Part shown: piece after piece, positions 11,271 through 22,721 of the stretch
How the letters are laid out: each line of letters opens with the position of its first letter
Numbering within the stretch: the stretch's first letter is position 1
From: Cephalotus follicularis
Lineage: Eukaryota > Streptophyta > Magnoliopsida > Oxalidales > Cephalotaceae
Assembly (NCBI GenBank): GCA_001972305.1
Contig: BDDD01000121.1
Location: 51,189 to 115,188 of the forward strand
DNA length: 64,000 nucleotides
Direction: 5' to 3'
Program-made: the position numbers and the translations under genes
The notes under the pieces: model-generated
Told to the model about the DNA's origin: nothing
Databases searched by the model: none
What the model saw: the letters and a program-made list of their open reading frames with translations, nothing else

Positions 11271-12613
11271 TCAAATGGTACCTCCAATCTCAACATCTGA
11301 CTCTGCTGCAGCACTCAGTTCCATAGCAAACACTCTAGCCTGGACTGTCGGAGCAGAACTCATAGGCTGCTTCCCCCTAGACTGCGAAGTCCCACGGGAA
11401 GAAGACGGTACACTAGCTGTCGGTCCCTGTGGGGGCGATGCCCACTGTGTCTGATCAAATCCTCTAGGGCGAGAACTCCGAGGACAATCTCTAGCAATGT
11501 GGTCGGAACCACCACAAACCAAGAAATTTCCAAAGAACCATCTACAATTCTCAGAAGTATGGTTCGTCTTCTGACAATGTACACAAGGAACCGTAGCACT
11601 CTGATTACCGCTCCCATAAAGTCTGGAGGGTGTACCCTGACTAGGTGCTGAAGATCAGTCTCCTCGGCGTGCGTTCCTCGATCTGCCTCTCGTATGAGAA
11701 CGAGACGGATTCCCGTATCATGATTGCTACCCCGAGAACCAGGTGAGGGGCTACTATCAGTCTTCTAGGATTTAGCACTACCACTGTCACTACCACTCTG
11801 CCAAGAAGAAGGAGTAGGCATGGTGCGGGCTATATTTCTCATCTGTTTAGCCTCAGCTGCAATATCCTCAAGATGCATAGCTCGGGAAGAAATATCCGAT
11901 ATGGAGGTCAAACCCAAAGGAGTTAGTTGCCTCCTCAAATCCAATCTCAGCCCTCGAAGGAATTTCTTTACTCTACGCTCTTGGCCTTCCACTAAGTATG
12001 GGGCTGATCGGGCTAACTGCATAAATCTCGCCTCATACTCAGCAACTGTCATGCTTCCTTGTGCAAAGTTAGCAAATTCAATATCTCTTATGTCTGTCTC
12101 TACCTGAGGGTAGTACCTTGCATTGAATTCTCTTTTGAAGGCATCCCAAGAGCGGACTGTATCATTCCTTGTCCAATCTGTGTTAACCATAGCCCACCAG
12201 TGCTCAGCTTCACTTTGGAGCATATACACTGCCAATACCAATGTCTGTTCATCATCACATCCCATGACCTCAAAGATCTTTTCTAGATGGATTAGACAAG
12301 ACTCAGCAAGGGTAGGATCAGGGAGTCCTACAAGTGCTGGAGGCTGTAACTTTAAGAAACAGCTCAACATGTCTTCCCTCCTTGGTCTATGTTCCACTCT
12401 AGCCTGTTGGCGTCCCATCAGAGCATGCATCTGTGCCATAGTGGCACACAATTGTCTCCAAAACTCAGGGTCAGCACTCGCTGGTGGAGCATTAGGATCA
12501 TACTCTGGAAAAGCATTACTAGGAGCCAGTTCATCATCAACAGGAGCAGGGGCAGGAGCAAGGGAAGGAGCATTCCTTCCACCCCGTCGGCCACGCCTTC
12601 CTCTATTTTCCAT
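11271..12613 (-). pseudogene. gypsy 1 gag with zinc knuckle, frameshifted
   Basis: An open frame from the ATG at 12613 to 11765 encodes about 280 residues: an R/G-rich start (MENRGRRGRRGGRN), an Ala/Pro-rich stretch, and the gag (Retrotrans_gag) core with EAEHWWAMVN, W.AFKREFNARYYP and SMTVAEYEARFMQLAR. The in-phase ATG at 12613 fits the family better than the longer frame start at 12649. Downstream of 11765 the reading shifts. A CX2CX4HX4C zinc knuckle (CVHCQKTNHTSENC) is readable at about 11545-11590, and a second, partial knuckle (CGGSDHIARDC) follows at about 11505. Gag packages element RNA. The frameshift separates the knuckle from the core. Confidence 0.88.
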
Positions 12614-12780
12614 TGCTATAAAAGACAACAATGGGATGATCAGATGCAATCACTTTCAATTCCAATATCAATCTCTTTTCCAATAACAATAGCATGAATA
12701 AGCAAGAACACATATCATGCAAATCCATTCAGTCAATCTCAATCAACGCATTTATATATACTTAGCTAGCAGGCCGACCA

Positions 12781-12795
12781 ATGTCTCCGATACCA
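12781..12795 (-). promoter_or_regulatory. Primer-binding site of gypsy 1
   Basis: Minus strand reads TGGTATCGGAGACAT, three bases after the LTR end (GGTGTTACA at 12799). It matches the initiator-Met tRNA primer complement (TGGTATCAGAGC) apart from two differences. Confidence 0.85.
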
Positions 12796-12798
12796 TAC

Positions 12799-14017
12799 TG
12801 TAACACCCCGAGTCTGCAGGGCGGACACGTGACATTACACTCAATCCAAAACACAATACAATGGTCAGCACTAGCAATATAAAAATGCGGAAAACTTCAA
12901 AACTTTGCAATGCATAACAGTTGCGGAAGATACAATACAATACAATACTAGTCTTTTCAATAAATTAACAATCCTTTAAACAGTATTACTATGCAGTACA
13001 TTTCCATATTTCACTACAATATCTCTATCAGCTTCGCGATACCCAAGAAGTCGTGCAGTTAATGGGTCTTTAGTCCTTCAGTCCACTGCTACCCGCTGCC
13101 CGACCTATGCCGCACACAAACTACAACACAGCCCCACCCCGAAGGATGGGGTTAGCCACACTGGCTAAGCAGAAACCCCATGCAGCATGTATGCATGTAC
13201 AATGTGCAATATCGGTGACAATCTATACAATATTAATGTGCGGTGTACAATATCTATGTGCAATATCAATGCATGACATTGCAAATACATGTGTACAGTT
13301 GGCGATCAAACTACCCGTATGACAATGGCCCATCAGAGCATACGGATAGGATCTATAACAATCAATCAATCCATCATTCAATCAATAGCAGACATTCGAT
13401 GGTGGTGTATGAAACACCAAATCAATCAATCAATATCCTATAGAGCATGCGACCGGTGTCAATACATGTCAATAACTTAGCAATGATCAATCCCACGGAA
13501 GGTAGTCCTTCAAAAAGGGTGGGAGATCTAGCTACGGTTCTCAGACTTATCAGGTTTGGGACTCATAGATCTTCCAGCCTATGGCTGCGTCAACACAATC
13601 TCGATGAGCTACAACCGAGGGAGATACTGATACCGTTAGGAAGCTACAGCCCTCAAGGGAGCATCAATCGACAATCAATCGGTACCGCTCATCAGCGGGT
13701 CAATACAATACAATAAATGAAACGATCGACGGAATAGGTGGACAGAGTCAACAACCTAACCTGCCAACACGAATCATAGGGTCGCTCTATAGGATCCATA
13801 AATAACAATCAATCAATCAATCGAGTCAATACAATATTGAGTAAAGTCAATAAGTGGTGGTGTCTAATGGAGAAATGGGAACGTGCGTCCATCGTACTGA
13901 CTTAGACTCGCAACAACACTCATGACTCAAGCAATCGATCAATGTATCAATACAACATCGAAGAAAGGTCGATAAGTGGTGGTATCTAATGGAGAGATGG
14001 GAACGTGCATCCATTTG
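12799..14017 (-). mobile_element. 5' LTR of gypsy 1 (3' part), minus strand
   Basis: Reverse complement of most of 21830-23079, the plus-oriented LTR elsewhere in the window, including the GGGGTTAGCC...CCCAT hairpin segment. The match stops near 14017 after CGTGCATCCAT, where an unrelated AT-rich repeat begins, so this LTR was interrupted by insertion. Its right part from 13649 is included in the 1,396-bp tandem duplication. ORFs inside the LTR are rich in Ile/Ser/Asn from short ATCAATCA repeats and are not genes. Confidence 0.82.
13132..13151 (-). other. cUUCGg tetraloop hairpin in LTR
   Basis: Minus-strand CCCCATCCTTCGGGGTGGGG: 8-bp stem (one G-U pair) closed by C(UUCG)G. Identical to the hairpin at 22722-22741. 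Confidence 0.8.
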
Positions 14018-16440
14018 AGAATATGTATATCAAAAATTTTAAGTGAACTAACTATTTCTTTTTAATGAAACAACTTCAACCGTTAAGTTGATTTTTTCTC
14101 ATATGAAATTATAACGTTCAAAATTGTTATATGTAGAGGAAATAGTTTGCGATATTCACTTTAATTACTGGACCTACGTATCATATTTTATAAATCCAAC
14201 CGTTGAATTAAATCATTTATATGTATAGATCTAGCATGCCAAATTTCAAATTAATAGAAAATTTCTAAAAATTTCATCTTTTCAAAAACATTCAACTGTC
14301 TTATAATTATGTCATTCAGTGTAAAAGTATAACTTATTCGATGAATGATCTAGAGATATCTAAATATCTTAAAAATTGATATGCATACTTTATATAAGTA
14401 CAATATCTAATCCAACTGTTGGATTTATGAAATATGATCTATAGGTTCGGTAATTAAAGTGAAAAGGCTATAACATATCTTATGACAAGGTGTTCCACTT
14501 GATAAAAAGAGAAAAAAATGTTTTAAAATTTATACCCCCAAGTGCACAGATCATGCAGTAACGGGTCGAACACTGGGAAACGTTAAACTAGTTGTAATTT
14601 ATCCAACCTAGGCGAAGTATGCAAAAGCAAGATTAAATTATCAAAACTACTCCTAATTATACAAAATAATTCGAATAATTAAAACAGGAAATTAAGACTT
14701 CTAGAGTTAAAAAAACTGAATTCGAAATACCAAGAAATAAAGCATGCAATTATAAGATGAATCAAAACAATGAATAGAAGTGAAGAAAATATATAATTAA
14801 AAAGTGATTTTAGGGTATAGAAACTCACCATAGATTGTATTGAACAATTCCATTTAATTGAACGATTATACCTTGATAACCAGCGGCAGCTAGGTCGATA
14901 CGGAGTGCGACGGTGATGACAAGACGTATGAGTAGTCATGCTAGGTCTATACGAAGTACGGCATCGGCGGCAAGACGTATGAGTAGTCATGCTAGGTCTA
15001 TACAAAGTGTGTTCATTGTGACAAACCATATGAGTAGACTCCATGCCCTCAAGGGAGCATCAATCGACAATCAATCGGTACCGCTCATCAGCGGGTCAAT
15101 ACAATACAATAAATGAAACGATCGACGGAATAGGTGGACAGAGTCAACAACCTAACCTGCCAACACGAATCATAGGGTCGCTCTATAGGATCCATAAATA
15201 ACAATCAATCAATCAATCGAGTCAATACAATATTGAGTAAAGTCAATAAGTGGTGGTGTCTAATGGAGAAATGGGAACGTGCGTCCATCGTACTGACTTA
15301 GACTCGCAACAACACTCATGACTCAAGCAATCGATCAATGTATCAATACAACATCGAAGAAAGGTCGATAAGTGGTGGTATCTAATGGAGAGATGGGAAC
15401 GTGCATCCATTTGAGAATATGTATATCAAAAATTTTAAGTGAACTAACTATTTCTTTTTAATGAAACAACTTCAACCGTTAAGTTGATTTTTTCTCATAT
15501 GAAATTATAACGTTCAAAATTGTTATATGTAGAGGAAATAGTTTGCGATATTCACTTTAATTACTGGACCTACGTATCATATTTTATAAATCCAACCGTT
15601 GAATTAAATCATTTATATGTATAGATCTAGCATGCCAAATTTCAAATTAATAGAAAATTTCTAAAAATTTCATCTTTTCAAAAACATTCAACTGTCTTAT
15701 AATTATGTCATTCAGTGTAAAAGTATAACTTATTCGATGAATGATCTAGAGATATCTAAATATCTTAAAAATTGATATGCATACTTTATATAAGTACAAT
15801 ATCTAATCCAACTGTTGGATTTATGAAATATGATCTATAGGTTCGGTAATTAAAGTGAAAAGGCTATAACATATCTTATGACAAGGTGTTCCACTTGATA
15901 AAAAGAGAAAAAAATGTTTTAAAATTTATACCCCCAAGTGCACAGATCATGCAGTAACGGGTCGAACACTGGGAAACGTTAAACTAGTTGTAATTTATCC
16001 AACCTAGGCGAAGTATGCAAAAGCAAGATTAAATTATCAAAACTACTCCTAATTATACAAAATAATTCGAATAATTAAAACAGGAAATTAAGACTTCTAG
16101 AGTTAAAAAAACTGAATTCGAAATACCAAGAAATAAAGCATGCAATTATAAGATGAATCAAAACAATGAATAGAAGTGAAGAAAATATATAATTAAAAAG
16201 TGATTTTAGGGTATAGAAACTCACCATAGATTGTATTGAACAATTCCATTTAATTGAACGATTATACCTTGATAACCAGCGGCAGCTAGGTCGATACGGA
16301 GTGCGACGGTGATGACAAGACGTATGAGTAGTCATGCTAGGTCTATACGAAGTACGGCATCGGCGGCAAGACGTATGAGTAGTCATGCTAGGTCTATACA
16401 AAGTGTGTTCATTGTGACAAACCATATGAGTAGACTCCAT
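13649..16440. repeat. 1,396-bp exact tandem duplication (13649-15044 / 15045-16440)
   Basis: Every landmark in the first unit recurs 1,396 bp later: GCCCTCAAGGGAGC at 13649 and 15045, the AT-rich block, the GGGGGTATAAATT segment, and the CCAT at 15041 and 16437. I found no difference by eye. The unit joins three different sequences: part of the gypsy 1 LTR (13649-14017), an AT-rich dispersed repeat (14018-14518) and the 3' part of an Athila-like LTR (14519-15044). The duplication therefore came after those insertions. Homology at the junction is at most one or two bases. It may be a recent duplication or an assembly error. Confidence 0.93.
14018..14518. repeat. AT-rich dispersed repeat flanking the Athila-like LTR (second copy 15414-15914)
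   Basis: Non-coding. The part around 14290-14450 (for example CATCGAATAAG, AACTGTTGGATTTAT and AAGTATGCAT in one or other strand) matches in reverse complement the sequence at 17640-17790 on the other side of the Athila-like LTR. The two flanks therefore look like arms of an inverted repeat, or two inverted copies of a DNA transposon. I cannot name the family. Confidence 0.6.
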
Positions 16441-17333
16441 TGATTGAATTAAGCACCACTTATTCACCAACTTTCAGCTTCACCGAGAAGATGTCTGTGG
16501 ATTTTAATCAGATAGATAAAGTGTGTGTGAAGGCAGAAATATTGAAGAGAAAATCAAGTATTCAAGGATTTTTATTGATGGAATTGAAACAATAACAATC
16601 TAGGCTTGTTCTTCCTTAAAACCTTGAAGAAAAGTTTAGCTACTAAACATTGTAAAACAAACTAGAATTGATAAAGAAGAAAATAGGGTTTCTACCAGCC
16701 TCTCCACCATGAATTTGCCGGCCTTGCATTGTTTTTATACTACAAAACTGATCAAAAACGGAAATAAATCAATCCTAGTTACAAAATTTGGCAAAAAATC
16801 TAACTTTCTATTTCTGCTGCAGAAGAAGACGTCGATGCCTTTATTTGGAGAGCGACTCGTTTTTTAAAGAATCGCGTTTTGTTGAGATGCGTGTAATGAA
16901 GAACATCGATCCTTTTGAGAAGACGTCGATGTGTTTTGATCCAAAATTTATAGGTTGAATTTGCACAAAGACATCGATGCGTTTAGTGAAAGATATCGAT
17001 GTCTTTCTCATAGCATTTGATGGTAGGCTGCAATCCCAGAAAGGACATCGATTCGCACCAAAAGACGTCGATGTGTTTACTATAAACCCAGAAAAGACAT
17101 CGATCCTTATGAAAGACATCGATGCTTTTCACTATGTTTCTGCAGAATTTGTCAATTCTTCAATCTTTAATCTTTCAAGCTCCAATTTGCACAACTTTGA
17201 GTAGTATTCGTGTACTTAGGCCCTTTTGCTCTTGTACCTGAAAATCAGTATAACACAATCAAAGTAGTCTATTCCAAGCATAAAAATATCACAAATAAAT
17301 TATTAAAAACAACACATTTTTATGCTAAACACA
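14519..17333 (-). mobile_element. Athila-like LTR, minus strand (contains one duplicated segment)
   Basis: The right end, read on the minus strand, is TTTAGCATAAAAATGTG...TTTTTATGCTTGGAATAGACTAC, matching the start of the LTR at 3859. The left end is near 14519 (minus strand ...GTGCACTTGGGGGTATAAATTTTAAAACA). Without the tandem duplication the LTR would be about 1.4 kb (15915-17333). The minus-strand frames at 14679-15044 and 16075-16470 are identical only because of the duplication and do not resemble a known protein. Confidence 0.58.
16822..17122. repeat. GACGTCGATG motif cluster in the Athila-like LTR
   Basis: About ten copies of AAGACGTCGATG / AAGACATCGATG / CATCGATCC on either strand in 300 bp. 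Both strands show misleading ORFs with repeated 'DIDVF/DVDVF' words, created by the motif itself. Confidence 0.85.
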
Positions 17334-17345
17334 AGGGTATTCATT

Positions 17346-17371
17346 TCTCTCTCTCTCTCTCTCTGTCACGC

Positions 17372-17426
<55 letters not shown>
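17346..17426. repeat. Compound (CT)n-(CA)n-(TA)n microsatellite
   Basis: About 9 CT units, an interrupted CACGCACACG link, about 22 CA units, then 6 TA units, just outside the start of the minus-strand Athila-like LTR. Confidence 0.95.
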
Positions 17427-17427
<1 letters not shown>

Positions 17428-17693
17428 GAAAAAACTGAATATGTTGGATTGTCTTAGATGTTGTTTCATATTTAGGTATTGTCTCATCTAAAATCGACAT
17501 GCTTACGATTTATATTTTATAAATCCGACTGGAGTGGTTAATTGTCGGACTAGTTACCAGAAATTTTTACAGGTTATCGGACTGGTTACCGGAATAGAAC
17601 ACAAGTTTGTATCTTTGTCAACTAGTTTTTATACTCATATATTATATTTCAAGAATGCAACAGTTGGATTAGATATTCTACTTATATAAAGTA

Positions 17694-18444
17694 TGCACCT
17701 CAATTTTTAAGTTATTTGAATATTTCTAGATCATTCATCGAATAAGCAATTCTTTTGTACTAATGAGAACGGTTAATTTTTTTTTAAGAAAAGTGAAATA
17801 ATTAGATATTTTCTATATATATATAAAGTATCCACCTCAATTTTTAAGTTATTTGAATATTTCTAGATCATTCATTGAATAAGCAATTCTTTTGTACTAA
17901 TGAGAACGGTTAATTTTTTTTTAAGAAAAGTGAAATAATTAGATATTTTCTATATATATATAAAGTATCCACCTCAATTTTTAAGTTATTTGAATATTTC
18001 TAGATCATTCATTGAATAAGCAATTCTTTTGTACTAATGAGAACGGTTAATTTTTTTTTAAGAAAAGTGAAATAATTAGATATTTTCTATATATATATAA
18101 AGTATCCACCTCAATTTTTAAGTTATTTGAATATTTCTAGATCATTCATTGAATAAGCAATTCTTTTGTACTAATGAGAACGGTTAATTTTTTTTTAAGA
18201 AAAGTGAAATAATTAGATATTTTCTATATATATATAAAGTATCCACCTCAATTTTTAAGTTATTTGAATATTTCTAGATCATTCATTGAATAAGCAATTC
18301 TTTTGTACTAATGAGAACGGTTAATTTTTTTTTAAGAAAAGTGAAATAATTAGATATTTTCTATATATATATAAAGTATCCACCTCAATTTTTAAGTTAT
18401 TTGAATATTTCTAGATCATTCATTGAATAAGCAATTCTTTTGTA
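17694..18444. repeat. 137-bp minisatellite, about 5.5 copies
   Basis: The unit contains CACCTCAATTTTTAAGTTATTTG and CTAATGAGAACGGTTAA. Equivalent points fall at 17694, 17831, 17968, 18105, 18242 and 18379, exactly 137 bp apart; the last copy breaks off at 18444. The first copy is diverged (GTATGCACC, CATCGAATAAG); copies two to six look nearly identical. The unit derives from the AT-rich repeat that also lies, inverted, at 14290-14450. Confidence 0.95.
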
Positions 18445-18511
18445 GGTAGGGGGTTGGGGGAATTGAGAGAGTGGTCCAATGCCAATTCCAATTCCCTAAG
18501 TAAAATGAGGA

Positions 18512-18818
18512 AGCACCATAAAAGCTCATTGTCCTCATAGAGGGAGGAATGGTGGGTGTCGAAGAGAAGGAGACTTTAGGAAAAAGATGGGGATATTATA
18601 CGGTTTTGATGACATGAAGACAAATGCAGATGGGAAATGTGTAGTTGAGAAAACATAAGACTCACCTCTGAATGAATCTAAATTTGAAAAGACAAGCAGT
18701 CATGGGAACAAATCTGCAAGGAAGTTCATAACTTCGTGCGAATATAAGAAGGGGGAAATAATGAGCTTTAGTCCATATGAAATTGGAATTGATATTTTAG
18801 AAGAGGTGAAGGGAATCA
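18512..18818 (+). pseudogene. Coding-like relic of unknown identity
   Basis: One frame reads for about 100 codons with a single stop (TAA near 18658). It contains GILYGFDDMKTNADGKCVVE, then NESKFEKTSSHGNKSARKF and SPYEIGIDILEEVKGI. Composition is balanced and unlike the low-complexity frames around it. I do not recognise the family. It is cut at its 3' side by the LTR starting at 18819. It could be an exon of a host gene carried by a TE, or part of a TE protein. Confidence 0.35.
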
Positions 18819-20139
18819 TGTAACGACCCGAGCTTATGTATTGTATTTTATTGTATGCATTGTACTATTATACCATATTGTTCATAACTTATCAATATTT
18901 TATACTCATCCTTATATTATTGATGTATGCATACACACTTTTATTATTATTTGAGTACGTTTAAGTTGAGTTTCGGGAGTGTATGACCGTTGTTAACTAT
19001 GGCCACATGAATTGAATCAACTGTGGTCGAGCATTATGCTTTAAAAACCGACCCCCTTGCACAAATTATCTCACCAACTCTCAAACTCTGTCTTCCTTGC
19101 CCGTATACAACTCCCTCTCTCCCTATTCTTTACAAAACATCGCACAAATTTCACATATCTTCTTCTCACTATAGGAAAAGGGGCCAATACCGATTACCCT
19201 GGCATCAAATAAAATCACTACATGAAGCTTGGTATAGGAAGAAGATTGAGCTCCTTACTTTGTATCTACATCACTACATGAAGCTTGGCATCTATGGGAG
19301 AACACTAGACTTCAGTCTAGCCTCCTATTTCTGATAGATCCATTGACCTCAAGCTTCAAAAGCATTTGGTAGATATTCTCTACCTAAAATGCATTAGTTA
19401 TGCACATATTGAACAATATAAACTGATTGATTGCATACAAATTGATTGAAATTGTTTTCTGGGGTTTCTAATTGGATTTTGATCTAGATTAAATCTAGGA
19501 TTAAATCAATGGATTAAAGTTGTTGTAATCTAATTAAAAAATCCTAAACAATCTTTATAAACCTTTGGTTTTAAAAGAAATTGATTGAAACTAATTTAGA
19601 TTTAAAAATGGACTTTTGGACTTCACAGATTTTGTTTTTGTGCTGTCTAAGTGTCGACGCCTTGTTCATAGGCATCGCCACTTAAACCATTGTATATTGA
19701 ATATTGGATGATTGCCCGACCAAAGAGTTGACGCATAAGTTGTGAGCATCACCGTTTAATACTGGGACACACCAAGTGTTGACCGCTGATACTAAGTGCT
19801 GTTGCTTGGCTACACGCCGACGCTTAAACCAAGGCGTCGTCTCTTAGTATATGTCTTACAAAACTAAGTTGGGATGCTTAGGCGCCAATGCTTAGAGTGA
19901 AGGTGTCACTGCTTAAGACCTTTTTTTCTATTTGAAACTTTTTTCAATCCATTTTCAAATGACTTCTTGACTGGATCTTACTTGAGATCACTCAAGCCTT
20001 TAAAAAACCAGATTTCCACATTGGCTAGGTAGGTCTTGATCTTTTGGTAGATCAATTGATTGTACCGCAATATCCATTGACACAATTGACTTGCTGATTC
20101 ATTGGCCAATAGATTGATTGAATGACTGATTGGACTATG
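18819..20139 (+). mobile_element. Truncated gypsy LTR, plus orientation
   Basis: Starts TGTAACGACCCGAGC at 18819, a usual start for plant chromovirus LTRs, and runs to 20139, where a second LTR starts. No TTACA end and no primer site are found. The 19652-19905 segment holds GTCGACGCC / GGCGTCG motifs followed by CTTA. An ORF at 19023-19334 is not similar to anything known and is probably chance. Confidence 0.68.
19652..19905. repeat. GTCGACGCCTT / GGCGTCG motif cluster
   Basis: Six to eight diverged copies of (G)TCGACGC or GCGTCG, each near CTTA, CTTAA or AAGTG, in 250 bp. Confidence 0.6.
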
Positions 20140-20703
20140 TGTGACGACCGAATTCCCTTTGGTACTGTTCATGCATACATCGTACCGTACTGTACCGTAT
20201 TGGACCGTACTGAACCGTATTGTATTGAGGTATTCTTATACCTATTGATATTGTATTGGTTATATGCATGTATAGTCGGGATTTTGGGCCGAGTTTCGGA
20301 AAGTTGATCGAATTGACTATTTAAGTCAAATTTCTCTCTTTTCTCTCATTATTCTCATTTCCTCCCCTCTCTCTATCTTCTCTCTCTCTCTCCCTCTTGC
20401 TGGCAGCCTCCACCTTCCTCTCTTGCAGCTGGAATTGCATCTCCATCAACAAGAGCAGTGATTACAAGTTGTAGCTTACCAATTGAACAAGAAAGTAGCG
20501 GTTTTTGGGCGATTTCTACCGATCGATTGAGTGGGAGCTCAACTTTTGAAGCTTCAGTGATAGGTAGGACTTCCTTACTGAATTGCCTACTGTTTTATTG
20601 ATTGATTGACTGAATTGCATGATTGAATTGAATGATTGAGTGATTGAATTGAGGTTTTTGGGTTTATAGGAAACCCTTGACCTAATTGTTAAATTGAATG
20701 ATT

Positions 20704-21762
20704 GAATTGATTTTGGAAGGTTGTAACTAGTTTTACTAACCTCAAATGATTGATTGTAAACTTTGGTTTTCAAAGAATGTCTTTTAATTGGATTTTGGCT
20801 TGAGATTGGTCCATTTTCTACCAGAAAATTCGACCCTGCCAGGAAAGACGTCGACCCTTAGCTCAAAGGCGTCGATGTCTTTCTCATACGAGAGCAACAT
20901 CCTTGATTCTGCAGCAAAGACATCGACGTCTTTCTAAAGACGTCGACGTCTTTGCCTCGAGATGTCTCTCCCCAGGAAAGATGTCGATGCCGAACATCGA
21001 AGCATATTCTCTCGTTAATTTTATTGAAAAGCGTCGACGCCTTTCTCAAAAGACGTCGACGTCTTTTGGCCAATCCTCTAAATGAACAAGGAAAGACATC
21101 GACGTCTTTATAAGGACATCGACGTCTTTCCTCCATTTTAAAGAGGAGTCGACGTCTTTAATTAAAGACATCGATGCCTAATGTACTGAAAGGAGTTTTG
21201 ACTGTTTTAAAGCTAGTTTTCTACTTCTTTTCGAATTGATTTTGGAAGGTTGTAACTAGTCTTACTAACCTCAAATGATTAATTGTAAACTTTGGTTTTC
21301 AAAGAATGTCTTTTAATTGGATTTTGGTATGAGATTGGCCCCATTTTCTACCAGAAAAATCGACCCTGCCAGGAAAGACGTCGACCCTTAGCCCAAAGGC
21401 GTCGATGTCTTTCTCATACGAATGCAGCATCATTGATTCTGCAGCAAAGACATCGACGTCTTTCTAAAGACGTTGACGTCTTTGCTTCAAGATGTCTCTC
21501 CCCTGGAGAGACGTCGATGCTGAACATCGATGCGTATTCTCTCGTTATTTTTATTGAAAAGCTTCGACGCCTTTCTCAAAGGACGTCGACGTCTTTGGCC
21601 AATCCTCTACATGAACAAGGAAAGACATCGACGTCTTTATAAAGACATCGACGTCTTTCCTCCATTTTAAAGAGGAGTCGATGTCTTTAATTAAAGACAT
21701 CGACGCCTAATGTACTGAAAGGAGTGTTGACTGTTTTAAAGCTAGTTTTCTACTTCTTTTCG
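20704..21762. repeat. 529-bp tandem duplication with GACGTCGACGTC palindrome arrays
   Basis: GAATTGATTTTGGAAGG at 20704 recurs at 21233; both units end in CTACTTCTTTTCG. The copies differ at roughly 5% of sites by eye. Each unit carries an array of AAAGACATCGACGTCTTT / AAAGACGTCGACGTCTTT words. Perfect palindromes lie at 20936-20953 (18 bp) and 21048-21067 (AAAAGACGTCGACGTCTTTT, 20 bp). Apparent ORFs here with 'KDVDVF' repeats are by-products of the motif. Confidence 0.92.
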
Positions 21763-22721
21763 CATAGCCACTTGACCGAAACCTCACTTGAGGTGTTCAA
21801 GTGTTTGAAAACAGTTTTTAATGATTGCACTGACCGATTGATTGCTTGGGTCATGAGTGTTGCTGCGAGTGTAAGTCGGTAAAATGGATGCACATTCCCA
21901 TCCCTCCATTAGGCACCACCACTTATTGCTTTGCTTCGACGTTGTATCGGTACATCGATCGATTGCTTGAGTCGTGAGTGTTGTTGCGTGCCTAAGTCGG
22001 TATGATGGACGCACGTTCCCATTTCTCCATTAGACACCACCACTTATTGACTTTACCCAATATTGTATTGACTTGATTGATTGATTGATTGTATTGTATG
22101 GATCCTATAAAGAGACCTTATGATTCGTGTCGGCATGTTAGGGCGTTGACTCTGTCCGCCTATTCCGTCGATCGTTTCATTTATTGCATTGTATTGACGC
22201 ACTGACGAGCGGTATTGATTGTTGCTCCCTTTATGGTCGAGCTTACCGATTGTTGCTCCCTGACGGTCGAGCTTAGCGATCACTCCCTTTATGGTTGAGC
22301 TTACTGTATTGACCCAGCCATAGGCTGGAAGATCTATGAGTTCTAGACCTGATTAATCTGGAAACCGTAGATAGATCTCCCACCCTTTTTGAAGGACTAC
22401 CTTCCGTGGGATTGATCATCGCTGACCGATGGACATTGTATTGACTCGGTCGCATGCTCTATAGGATATTGATTGATTGATTGGGTGTTTCATACACCAC
22501 CACTGAGTGTCTGCCATTGATTGATTGTTATAGATCCTATCCGTATGCTATGTTGGGCCATTGTCATACGGATAGTCTGATCGCCAATTGTACATGTACA
22601 TTTGCCATGTCATGCATTGATATTGTACACCGCACATTGTTATTGTATAAATTGTCACCGATATTGCACATTGTACATGCATACATGCTGCATGGGGTTT
22701 CTGCTTAGCCAGTGCGGCTAA

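Larger units (their letters stand above)
9545..14017 (-). mobile_element. Ty3/gypsy element 1 (chromovirus-like), truncated, minus strand
   Basis: Read on the minus strand the order is 5' LTR (from 14017 to 12799), primer site, gag, protease, RT and RNase H, ending abruptly at 9545 where a plus-oriented LTR abuts. Integrase and 3' LTR are missing. The RT sequence, the iMet primer site and the GGTGTTACA LTR end fit the plant chromovirus group, probably Tekay/Del; the clade assignment is inference. The element is inactive because of stops, a frame change and the missing integrase. Confidence 0.85.

Noticed and set aside
11820-12697. Plus-strand frames of up to 187 codons over the gag of gypsy 1
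   Set aside because: Opposite-strand shadows of an unmistakable gag sequence.
14679-16470. Identical minus-strand frames of 121 and 131 codons (14679-15044, 16075-16470) as a duplicated gene
   Set aside because: Identity comes from the 1,396-bp duplication of non-coding LTR sequence; Cys/Arg-rich repeats of THTSCRR type derive from short DNA repeats.
20858-21642. Long frames with repeated KDVDVF / KTSTS words on both strands, and similar ones at 16841-17204
   Set aside because: They are produced by the GACGTCGACGTC palindromes, which read open on both strands. There is no start context, domain or codon bias.
20845-21715. Evenly repeated short motifs as a possible CRISPR array
   Set aside because: Motifs are variable palindromes with irregular spacing inside a plant LTR; no direct repeats of fixed length and no cas genes.
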